From positions 164,557 to 228,556 of the forward strand of contig JAGFNK010000031.1 in the NCBI GenBank assembly GCA_025769875.1: 64,000 bases of DNA, given 5' to 3'. The notes under the pieces were generated by a model. That model was not told the origin of the DNA and searched no databases. It worked only from the letters and a program-made list of their open reading frames with translations. Each line of letters starts with the position of its first letter. Position 1 is the first letter of the stretch. Positions 32,447 through 41,653 of this stretch are shown here, piece after piece. Source of the DNA: Russula earlei (lineage: Eukaryota; Basidiomycota; Agaricomycetes; Russulales; Russulaceae). The translations under genes were made by a program, and so were the position numbers.

Positions 32447-35400
32447 TTATTGGTTTAGGGGGTTACTCCTGGTGGGAATTGTTTTAAGCGCTTTCGGATA
32501 TTTCCGATGGAAGTCTTTGACAAGTGATTGCGCTCTTGATAGGTTAGAGGCTGGTTCCCAAGTATTTTCTGCAGCAGTGTACCCTTTCCATTTAACTAGG
32601 TATTGAATCCCTTTGCGGTTCGGGGAGAGTCGAGAATTTAAGATCTGTTCCACTTCGTATTGCTCTTCTCCTTCGATTAGTACCGGTGGTGGGTTTGAGA
32701 AGTTAGGGCCATGGGCAGCGGTTTCTTTATAAGGTTTGATCAGGGAGTGGTGAAAAACTGGGTGTATCTTCCAAGACTTTGGTAGTTCAAGGCGAACATT
32801 TACTGGATAGGCAGTGGTGACTTTGAATGGCCCATAGCGTCGAGGGGCTAGTTTTGCTTTTGGGTGAGTGGTTCGTAGATTTGTGGCTTCCAGCCATACT
32901 TGATCCCCTTCTTTAAAACGAAATGTGGAGGATTGGGGTCCTGATTGTTTCATGATTCTCTGTTGCTCGGTTCAGGGAGGCAGCTACTTCTTCTCTGAGT
33001 TGGTTTAGTCTTGATAGTCTTTCTTGGATTGAAGGGAACTTTGATGTAAAGGCAAGGGGCGGAGCAAATGTTGGGTTAAAGCCATACCAGACCTCAAAAG
33101 GGGGTTTGTTTCGTAGCACTGTGTTGTCTGGCATTATGTGCGAACTCCATAAAGGGAATCAGTTCTGCCCAATTGTCTGCTTGATGGTTGCAAAATATTC
33201 GTAGGTATTGTTCTAGTTCTTGGTTAACTCGTTCTGTTTCTCCGTCTGTCTGTGGGTGATATGCTGTGCTTAATGATACTTTGACATTTAACTTCTTCCA
33301 TAGTTCTTGAGTAACTTTTGCTGCGAATTGAGGGCCTCTGTCTGATATTATTTGTGTCGGGAGGCCTATTCTTCTCCAGACATTGTTCATGATTAGTGTC
33401 GCTGTTTCATCTGCTGTGATTGTCTTGTGGCAAGGGGTAATGATTATTGCTTTACTGAATCGATCTACCACGACTAGGAGGCTGTCAAAGCCTTGTGAAA
33501 TCGGTAGGTCCGTGATAAAGTCCATGGTAATGCTTTTCCATACTTCTCCGGCTGGTGTAATTGGTACAAGGGGTGTTTCTGTCTTTGGACGGTTCTTTGT
33601 ACTCTGGCAAATTGCGCAACCGTCTACGTAACTTTTGACATAGGTTAGCATTCCTGGCCACCAATAGTTTCGGCTGATTAGTTCGTAAGTTTTCCATTGG
33701 CCAGGATGTCCAGTGGCAAGGGAGTCGTGGTGTAGTTTCAGAATTTTCTTTCTTAGGGTGTCGTTGTTTGGGATATAGACTTTTCCTTTGAATAATATTA
33801 GTCCATCTTCGAGGTTCCAGTCCTGTAAGCCTTTGGATAGTCGTCTTGGTCCATTCTTTATAATGATTGCTAATGCGTTAGATACTTCTGGGTCATAGTC
33901 TTTGCTAGATCGTAGTTGTTGTCGAAGTTCCTGGTCGCCGATTGGTTCTGTAGCAGGAGGTGCGTGTTGCTCTGATTTTAAAAAATTTGTCATCTAGGAG
34001 CACCTTTCCATCATTTTCGTTTTGTATCCCCTCTTTAAAGTCTGGCCGCCTGGACAGACCGTCTGCTTTGTTCATAGTTACCTGGGTGGTGGGTGATAGG
34101 TGAAGTCGAAATTGCTGAGGAGGAGTGCCCATCGGGCTTGTCGTCTCGTGAGCTTTTGTTTTGTCATGAAGTAATGTCAAGTTATTGTGGTCTGTCCATA
34201 GATCAATGGGGTGTGTAGCGCCTTCAAGGTAGTGTCGGAAGTGCCAGAGGGATAAGACGATAGCAAGGAGTTCTTTATCGTAGATCATGTAATTTCGTTG
34301 TGCGGGGTCCAAGGATTTCGAGAAATAGGCTACTGGGTGATATCTATTAAATTCATCGGGTTGTTCCAAGATTGCACCGACTGCAAAGTCACTTGCATCG
34401 CAGATGAGTCGAAAGGGTTTCGTATGGTCAGGTAACATGAGGATTGGGGCCATTGTGAATGCTTGGATTAGCTTCTGAAATGCTTGTTCTTCATCGTCTT
34501 CCCATTTGAAGGGGTTTTCTTTCTTTGTTAAGTTAAACAAGGGCCGTGCTATTCGAGAGTATTGGTGGATAAATCGTCGATAGAAGTTGCAGAATCCTAG
34601 AAATGCTTGTACTTCCGTAACATTGGTCGGAGTAGGCCACTTTGTAATGCCTATTAACTTGTCTTGGTCCATGGATATTCGTCCTTGGGAGATATTGATG
34701 CCTAGGTAACTAATAGAGGTTTGTCGGAAAGCACATTTCTCTGGTTTCAAGTATAAGTCGTGGTCTTGGAGTGTTTTTAGGACCTTATGTGTCCAGTCGT
34801 CTAGTTCGTTCAAGGTTTGCGCCATGATTAGTATATCATCTAGATAAACAACCACTCGTTCAGTGGCGATGTATTTTGCTAGGATGGTGTTCATAAAGCG
34901 TTGGAAAGTGGCTGGGGCGTTGCAGAGACCAAATGTCATTATCAATGGTTCGAAGAGTCCTAATGGTGTCTTGAATGCTGCGAGGTGTTCATCGCCCTCT
35001 CTGAGGCGAATATTGTTGTATCCCCATCGTACGTCAAACTTGGTAAAGTATTGGGCTCCTTGGAGTTTGTCAATTAATTCAGGAATCAAGGGTAGTGGAT
35101 ACGCGTCTTTGACAGTTGCTGTATTCAGGGCTCTGTAGTCTTGCACTGGTCGTAGATTTCCTCCTTTCTTTTCTACAAAGAAGAATGGGCTGGCAATAGC
35201 TGCTTTTGATGGTCGGATTGTGCCTCTCTTCAAATGTTCGTCTAAGTATTCTTTTAGGGCTTGTAGTTCTTTGGGAGTAAGTCGGTAGATGCCAGAATCA
35301 CGTCGGGCGAATCCCTGGTTTTAGATTGATTGCATGGTCCCATGGTTGGTGAGCAGGAAGGCGTTGAGAGGCTTGTTCGTCAAAAACCTTTCGCCATTTC

Positions 35401-36240
35401 AAGAACTGGACAGGGATAAGTTCGTCTAATGTCTTGGGGGGTGTTTCTGCATGGGCTAGTTTGGTAGCTGTGGTTGATTTGGCTCTTATGCTGATTGTCA
35501 CTGGTCGGAATGCGTTGTAGATTTGTTCGTCTACACATGGGTTCAATGGTCCTTCAGTATCTGGGAAGATTAGTGCAGCAACGTTTGCAAATTCAGGTTC
35601 TTCGTCTTCAGGGAAAAGTAAGCGCTTGTATTTGGTAATTCCGTGTTCCAGATGCAGATGCAATGGTTATGCTTGGGTGCGTGGTAAGGCAGGTCCGAGG
35701 ACAATTCCTCAGCGTGATTGTGTCGTTTGCCCAATCGATATCTGGGTTGTGGTGTCGTAGCCAGTCTGTTCCTAAGATGATGTCGTGATCTCCAATGTTA
35801 GTAACAAGGAATTCTGCTTGTTCGTCATGGGTAGCGCCTGTATGCGCTTGAATGCGGAGTCTCTGGATAGTGCTAAAGCGTATTAGTCCATTGGCATTTT
35901 GTGTTCCATCTACATTCTGTGCTGGCAATGGTTTGGTCATAGTTCGGAGGTGCAGGTGGTGTCTTTGTGCGAATCGCTCGTGGATTATCATTCCTTCTGC
36001 TCCACTATCGAGCAGGGCTCTTGCACCGATTTCTTTGCCGCTTGTCTTCCCCACTAAAGTAACTTTCAAGGCAATGGAAGGGGAGCGAATGTTCTTGGTA
36101 AAAACTTTGGGGTAATTGATTTCTCTCTGTATCGTACTGATTTGGACCATGTCCCTTCTCGGTGCAGAAGGGGGTCCAATTAAAAATCCATAGGAGCAGA
36201 TCTTGGGCGGAGGATCGAGTCCGCAAGTGTTTCTCTCCAA
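32447..36240 (-). CDS. Element 2: Ty3/Gypsy pol polyprotein (frame broken by single extra bases)
   Basis: Order on the minus strand: protease (LLDSGAEGMIIHERF), RT (RGTIRPSKAAIASPFFFVEKKGG, TKFDVRWGYNNIRL, VVVYLDDILIMA), RNase H (LICDASDFAVGAILEQ), integrase zinc domain (HHDSLATGHPG ... CAICQ), DDE core ([26 protein letters not shown]) and chromodomain (EEQYEVEQILNSR, YLVKWKGYTAAENTWEP). All catalytic motifs are present. The frame changes at about 35617, 35305, 34170, 33113 and 32940 are each one extra base against element 3 or 1, several in homopolymers (TTTT, CCCCC). With those errors aside the copy would be young and near complete. Confidence 0.88.
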
Positions 36241-37688
36241 GTTGTTAATGATGCAACAGGAATAGGTTCTTCTTGTGCAGGTTCAATGTTTTCATCTTGG
36301 ATGGTTGTAGCTCTGACTGTTTGGGGGCGAGATCCTTGTCGTTGGCGTCCTTGGGCTGCTTTCTTTGCTCTACATTGATTTGCCATATGGTTCTTCTTTC
36401 CACAATAATAACAGAGGTTGTTCTTGCGTCGAAACTCTTTCTCTGTATCTGTGAGAGGTTTTCTTTCACTTTTGGTTTCCCAAGGTCGTTCATTAGGTTC
36501 TCCTTGATACAAGTTAATTTCCAAGGGATTATCTGATCCCTGAGTGTTTAATCCTCGGGTACGCACAGAGCGTCCTCCTCGAAAAGCAGTGGAGTTGTAT
36601 AGGTGGAAAAGGTTGTCAAATTCTCTTGCTGCTTTGACAAGGGCTGCAAGTGTAGTTGGTGTCGGCGTGATCCCTAGTATTTTCTGATGTAGGGCCGGGT
36701 TAATATTCTTCCTGAATGCGTACATCTTTGTTCTTTCGTCAGTGGTAGCTCGTGATGCGTGGTGCGACCATTTCTGATACCATTCATTAAATGGTAGTTT
36801 CCCTTGATAGTAGGTGTGCATGGTATTAGCGGAGGCCAATTCTGCTTCTGCAGGAATAAAATGATCGGCAAAGGCTTTCTTGAAGTCGTCCCATGACCCA
36901 TAGTCTGCTACGGTACGAGCCATAGCCTTGGTGGTTTGTTCTCTAGCCCATGCTCCAGCGGGTGTTCCTACTTTAAAGTGGGTTAGTGCAGCGGCAACTT
37001 TCTTGCTTTCATCTGTAAAGGAGTCGCCATTGATGTAATAATAATTGGCCAAAGCTGCCCAAAAGGCTTCTGCGTTATCAGCCTTTCCGTCAAAGGGTTC
37101 TGGTGCTGTTCCAACAAGGCGCGGATTGCTTGACATGGTGGGATTCTGAGTTGTTGTAGCTGTAACAATAGGTGGGGCTGAACCTTGTAGTTGGATTCTA
37201 GTTGGAGTGAGCGTTCGAGGGACTGCTTGTGGTACGTTGCTAGTTGTATGAGGAGTAGGTTGTTGGGTATTACGCCGAGTAGAAGGTCCTGGAGTGGTGC
37301 TTCGAGTGCTCTGAGCAGTTCCTAGGATAGCGGTAACTTCTTGAGGTGTTCTGGCTGAGAAATCGACTTCTCGATTGTTATAGTAAACCCAATGTCTTCT
37401 AGAACGGCTCCACTTGACTGGTCTGTCTAGGAAAAGGCCTGTGTAGTTATAGGGGTTGAAGTCTTGAACGTTTTCTGCTCCTGGGGCTGCCGCTTTAAGT
37501 TGTTCAGTGGTAACTTCGTCGTTATCGTCTTCGTATAACCAAGTGTCAGAAAGATTTCCGTGGTTGATAATAGGGGTGCCTGCAAATTTTCCTCGGTAAC
37601 AGTGATCTTGGGTGTCGTAACTGAGGTTTTCAAATAGGAGTGGGATTAGATTTTCTTCTTCGTCAGTGATGTCCCTCCTAGTGCTCAT
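36180..37688 (-). CDS. Element 2: gag
   Basis: Open frame of about 502 codons from ATG 37688 to TAA 36180. It has an acidic N-terminus, a Ser/Thr/Pro-rich linker, a retrotransposon gag domain (AEAFWAALANYYYING ... GSWDDFKKAFADHFIP ... LPFNEWYQKWSHHA) and a CCHC knuckle (CYYCGKKNHMANQC). The ATG lies 4 nt after the ORF C stop. Pol overlaps its end in the -1 frame, so a -1 ribosomal frameshift at the T-run before the stop is likely. Confidence 0.9.
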   Translation of the reverse strand: MSTRRDITDEEENLIPLLFENLSYDTQDHCYRGKFAGTPIINHGNLSDTWLYEDDNDEVTTEQLKAAAPGAENVQDFNPYNYTGLFLDRPVKWSRSRRHWVYYNNREVDFSARTPQEVTAILGTAQSTRSTTPGPSTRRNTQQPTPHTTSNVPQAVPRTLTPTRIQLQGSAPPIVTATTTQNPTMSSNPRLVGTAPEPFDGKADNAEAFWAALANYYYINGDSFTDESKKVAAALTHFKVGTPAGAWAREQTTKAMARTVADYGSWDDFKKAFADHFIPAEAELASANTMHTYYQGKLPFNEWYQKWSHHASRATTDERTKMYAFRKNINPALHQKILGITPTPTTLAALVKAAREFDNLFHLYNSTAFRGGRSVRTRGLNTQGSDNPLEINLYQGEPNERPWETKSERKPLTDTEKEFRRKNNLCYYCGKKNHMANQCRAKKAAQGRQRQGSRPQTVRATTIQDENIEPAQEEPIPVASLTTWRETLADSILRPRSAPMDF

Positions 37689-37692
37689 AGAT

Positions 37693-38274
37693 CTAGACAA
37701 CTGTTATAGTCCAATGACCGTTGTTCCAAGGATATGCAATGGTGTAGGCTGGCTTTAGTCGAATGGTATCGGGTCTTCCTTGATGTTTTCTTAATTGGAT
37801 TCGGGAGTATTCTTCAGTAATGCTGCTTTGTGTTAGAACTACTCGGGTTTTCCACAGATATCCTTCAAATTCTGCTGGGGAGATGGCAAAGTCACTTATT
37901 TCCTTGGTGGGGTGCTTGTAAACTATAAAGTGTGTCAGTCGTTGATGCCAAGCTTGGGTACAATAATTCTTGAATTCAATTAACTCTCTCCTTGAACGCG
38001 TAGGTAGGTTTAATGCTAAGAAGGATTGTTCTGGTAGATAACAGTGTAAATCAGTATTCCTAAGATCGGTACTATCAGGGGATTCAACAAGGGGTGATGC
38101 AAAGGGTTGGACAGGTATGACAGGGGTAGGAATACGATTGGTAAACAAGGGTACGTAGGCGTCAGGAGGGGTAGGAGGTAATGGTCTTTCAACAAGAAAT
38201 CCTCTTGCGTTGGGAACTGTTTCTCTCTCAGGGGGTCGTTGGGATGACGCGCGTCTCCTGTGTCGAGGAGCCAG
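37693..38274 (-). CDS. Element 2: ORF C (unknown, 193 aa)
   Basis: Directly downstream of ORF B and 4 nt upstream of gag. In element 3 the ORF starts with ATG two bases after the ORF B stop; here that codon is CTG (38272-38274), so translation may be reduced or use a non-AUG start. Features: basic N-terminus (APRHRRRASSQRPPER), Pro-rich VERPLPPTPP, then a folded-looking domain with RRELIEFKNYCTQAWHQRLTHF, EFEGYLWKTRVVL, SITEEYSRI and final YPWNNGHWTI. No known domain. Same length (193 codons) as in element 3. Confidence 0.75.
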   Translation of the reverse strand: MAPRHRRRASSQRPPERETVPNARGFLVERPLPPTPPDAYVPLFTNRIPTPVIPVQPFASPLVESPDSTDLRNTDLHCYLPEQSFLALNLPTRSRRELIEFKNYCTQAWHQRLTHFIVYKHPTKEISDFAISPAEFEGYLWKTRVVLTQSSITEEYSRIQLRKHQGRPDTIRLKPAYTIAYPWNNGHWTITVV

Positions 38275-38276
38275 AT

Positions 38277-39195
38277 TTATCGAATGGGGAGATGGTAATC
38301 GCCTGGCGTCCACAAGGTAATTCCGTCAGGAGTAGGGGGTGTGTCTGGTCGAAAGTTGCACGTGCAATACTCTGTTTTGCAGTTACACCTTGCTGTCCAC
38401 GGATTTGACTCAGTATCTTCTGTGCTGGCAGACCAACGTTCTTGGCTAGTTGGGACAGTGGTCTGAATCGGTGTGAGGGGTCGAGGGGCGAGACTTGAGG
38501 CTTCTAGGAATTGCTGGGACAGAATAGTACGCAGGGGGACCAGTATATGAGGCGTCTGGGCTGGTAATTGCCCAAGGTTGATTATAATCTGCGTCGTACA
38601 ACCACGAGTTAGTTTCCCAATCGAAGGTGTTGTGTATTCCTGGTACAACCGCAAGTTGGACGTAAGATTGATTTTCCCTTTGTATTCTGTTGAGACGTAG
38701 GTGATAGAACTGGACAGTGAGACGATAGTAGCTGATGTATGTCCAAGCTAAGTAGAACAAGCGGTATCCTGTTCTCAAGGAGTGGATAATGATGTGGTGA
38801 CGTGGTTGAATGACTCTGGTCCAGAGGTTTAATTCACTGGTGCGTAATGATTGGTAGTCAACTGGTTGTCCTTGGATGTTCTTCGCTTGAGCAAGGTGCC
38901 AATATAATAGTTGTTGTCGTGCTGGTGGTAGAAGTCGACTAAGGGTTTCAAGGTATAGTGCGTGTTCGTCGTGGCTTAAGAGCTGTCCAAAAGGTAAGAC
39001 TCCAAGGAACTCTTTAACAATAAGGTGGGGGAAGTCCTCGTGAGGTGGTTCAATTTCTGGTACGTCGTGTAAGTTGGTTAAAGTGGTGACAGGGAACGCA
39101 ACGGAGGTCCCAGGTTCGATAGTGATTTAGGATTAAGACGTGTCTAGTGATAGCGTCTTCTTCTTCGTCTTCTTCTAAGGCGTATTCTCGTGGCA
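38277..39195 (-). CDS. Element 2: ORF B (unknown), start codon created by splicing
   Basis: The frame opens TG-CCA-CGA-GAA at 39195 just after TAAAG; removing 39196-39262 (67 nt, GTAAGA donor, TAAAG acceptor) joins the A at 39263 to give ATG. The protein is acidic at its start (REYALEEDEEEDAI), then LPFGQLLSHDEHALYLETLSRLL, YWHLAQAKNIQGQP, LYHLRLNRIQRENQSYVQLAVVPG and a Cys cluster near the end (ARCNCKTEYCTCNF). Two single extra bases (about 39103 and 38508) split it here. Function unknown; the Cys cluster could bind metal. Confidence 0.72.
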
Positions 39196-39262
39196 CTTTA
39201 GTTAAAGCAAAAAAAGGATCTTTATTCGATCTTTATTGAAGCGTTACAAGGGTGGTTCTTAC
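39196..39262 (-). promoter_or_regulatory. Predicted intron between ORF A and ORF B (element 2)
   Basis: GTAAGAACC donor, TTTAACTAAAG branch/acceptor end, 67 nt. The ORF A stop TAA ends 3 nt before the donor. The donor sits in an inverted repeat (GGTTCTTA ... TAAGAACC). The equivalent interval is 67 nt in element 3 (46537-46603) and 49 nt in element 1 (29412-29460). Confidence 0.6.
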
Positions 39263-39265
39263 TTT

Positions 39266-40187
39266 TTAAGAACCGTGCGCAAGATCTATGGTTTCGAGGC
39301 AGTACCTCTCGATTATATCGAGGGGGTTAGGGGGAATACGAGGCATGAAACAGAAGCGAAGTAACTGGGGGTTGAAGCGTATGGTGTCGACTGTATAAGT
39401 CGAATAGTGACGTAGAGATACGCGGTTACTGTTCTCCTCGAAATGTAAGTAACCATAAGCAAAGGCGAGGCGTCTGTCCAAGAAGTCGTGTACGATAGAT
39501 AAGCAAAACGAGCCCTCATAAGCAGGGCGGTAAATAGCAGGCAAGGTAAGTAGTTTCCTAAACAAAGAAGTGTTAAAGATGTATGTGATGCATCCGAGGG
39601 GGAAGTCAGTGTCTGGGGCATATATCCCGACATTGGAACAGATGCCAAAAGGGGTCAGGTTGTACTGGGTGGCAAGGGCAGTGTCAGATGGTTCCACTGC
39701 AAAAGTGTGGACGATGCATGCACGAAAGGCGGTGGTGTAAGTGTCTGTGAACATGCGACGAGTTAACTGGTCTGAGGTAGGGATGCGTCCCAAGTAGTCT
39801 TGATGATTCAAGTCGTGGAGGGGGCGCCACTGCTCGCAGGAACGATTGGTGGAAGGGAGGACGAAGTACTGGTGCGGATGGAAGCGAAACGCTGTGCAGG
39901 GGGGACGGTCAAGGAAGCCTTCAGGCAAGGGAGGATGGTCTGCTTGCTGTTGCTCGTTCTGTGCTGGAGGGGGAGTGCCGATGGGGACGAAGTCACCTGG
40001 GATAGGCTGGGCAGTGGTAGGGGACAATGGGGGAGCCATTGGGGAGTACAAGATGCTGAGGGGGGAAGATGCGTCAACCGGATTGAGATCTTCAGTGAGA
40101 AGACGAAGGGTGGTGCGTGGAGTGGGCTGGAGAGGAGAAGGGAGACACAGGGAGGTATTGACAAGAGTAAGGGAGTTGGGAGTAGAC
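39266..40187 (-). CDS. Element 2: ORF A (unknown, about 307 aa)
   Basis: First ORF after the primer-binding site. N-terminal 90 residues are Ser/Thr/Pro-rich; the rest looks folded: PPCTAFRFHPHQYFVLPSTNRS, HTFAVEPSDTALATQYNLTPFG, CSNVGIYAPDTDFPLG, YRPAYEGSFCLSIVHDFLDRRLAFAYGYLHF, RFCFMPRIPPNPLDIIE. No ATG begins the frame; it opens TG-TCT-ACT-CCC after CTCAAG, an acceptor-like site, so the start codon is probably made by splicing from a leader exon ending in A. No known domain; not an envelope (no signal peptide or membrane helix seen). Confidence 0.72.
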
Positions 40188-40221
40188 ACTTGAGTGTTGG
40201 CTGGTCAATACAAGAATGTTT

Positions 40222-40235
40222 AGAGACTGTCCAGA
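40222..40235 (-). other. Element 2: putative primer-binding site
   Basis: TCTGGACAGTCTCT directly abuts the 5' LTR and is identical in elements 1 and 3, with divergence right after it. TGGACAGTCTCT would pair with a tRNA 3' end reading AGAGACTGTCCA. The tRNA is not identified. Confidence 0.55.
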
Positions 40236-41653
40236 TGTCAAGACACGTACTGCTGATCACTAAGGACTCAGGAGCAGGTGGGCAAGGGTCGGAACAGATG
40301 GTACGCGGCGAAGGCAGCATTGATGTTAAGATTCTCTCAATTCTCGAACTGTCATCTGTTTCCACTGACTCGTCTATGATTACTCATGTGTCTGCTTATC
40401 AATCTGGCTCAGTGATTGCTTACTGATTGGCTTACCGATTGCTTACTGATGCTTATCAATCTGGCTTAGTGATTGCTTACTGATTGGCTTACCGATTGCT
40501 TACTGATTGATTACTGATTGCTTACTGATACTAGGAAAGAATGACTCACGCGTGAGTCATTTCCAACACTCTGAATTGCGCTTTCTGTATTTGGATACTA
40601 CGCGTTCTCAGCTATGTACACCCCGAGTTTCGTACAAATCGGATCAGTAGTTATCGAGATATCGTATAAATAGTCTGTAGTACCAAGAAGTCGAGCCTTA
40701 CGCTCAACTTACACCTTTCTACAAGATAATCATCTTGTCAACCGATCTAAACAAATTATAGTGCAGACTCTAACCAAAAGAGGCCCCTCTCTTTTCTACA
40801 TTCAATCTTCCTGAGATAATATCAAAGGGTTCGAAGTCTAGTGCTTGAACGATATCAAGCAACTCTTTCACAAGAAGAGTCGGTACTAAGATCTGTCAGA
40901 TCTTAACAATTGAACAGGAGGACGAGCCAAACGACGAGGAGGTACCAGATGGGGACTGGTAGATGTTGCAAGAGACAAAGGCGAAGGCTAGAGGCCAGTG
41001 TAGCAAGGGGGCTTTAAACAAGGTGGTCGTTGAAGAGTACCTTGAAGACGAGAGTAGACTTTAAACTGAGCAGTCGTGGGGAGTACCCAGGAGGATGAGA
41101 GTATCACAAATGGACAGTCTGACGACTGCCATGCTTCATTGGGGCTTATATACAGTGTACAGGGTCGATTACAAAGACCTGGGACTATTCTAGACTCATT
41201 GGTACCATCCAATAGGACTACAGAGGCATAAACTTGCTTGTGTCAAGTTTCAGGCTTACTGAGCACATTACTGATCATTGTGGAGCGATGACATCATTAT
41301 GATGTCACTGTGGAGCGCTTAGTGAGCCTATGAGGTCACTGTGGAGTCGCTCAGTCAGCTATGATGTCATTGGAGCCTTGATGACGTCAGATGATTTATG
41401 CAACAGTTTCTAAGAGTTTGTGCCGCTGTTTCGGGTCCTTGGTGGCTGGGTGGCCATGTGGCTGCCATGCGATGATTACCCGATTAGGAAACGGGTGCCT
41501 GGTCATGTTATAGTGCCTTTGCAATAGCGATATCTTGTACCACAGGAGGGATAGCCCAGAAAATGGAAGGGAGTTGGCAATGCAAAGTGAGAGGGGTCTC
41601 TCTTGAGTGAAAGAGGACAATCTACGGCCAGGACCTGGCCTTGGTTCATAACA
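40236..41653 (-). mobile_element. 5' LTR of element 2 (with nested solo LTR)
   Basis: TGTCAAGACACG at 40236 to GGTTCATAACA at 41653; without the nested 585-bp LTR and one duplicated 5-mer it is 828 bp, matching the other copies. It directly abuts the truncated pol of element 3 at CCATGATTAG, a sequence found inside intact pol (34823-34832), which marks the insertion point of element 2 in element 3. On the minus strand a TATATAAGCCCC box is visible near 41145. Confidence 0.85.
40319..40913. mobile_element. Nested solo LTR (585 bp, third LTR family) with target duplication
   Basis: TGTTAAGATTCTC at 40324 to GATCTTAACA at 40908, flanked by ATTGA on both sides (40319-40323, 40909-40913). It carries an internal run of GATTGCTTACTGATTGGCTT-like units (about 40412-40531) and a TATAAATAG box near 40665. 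No internal element of this family is in the window. Confidence 0.9.

Noticed and set aside
39266..40187. ORF A as an envelope-like protein
   Set aside because: No signal peptide, no membrane helix, no Cys pattern, and it lies before gag rather than after pol.
30412..41653. Element 2 as a simple insertion with its own target duplication
   Set aside because: Left flank CAAGC and right flank CCATG differ; the matching CAAGC is at 48394, so the bounds are those of the composite.
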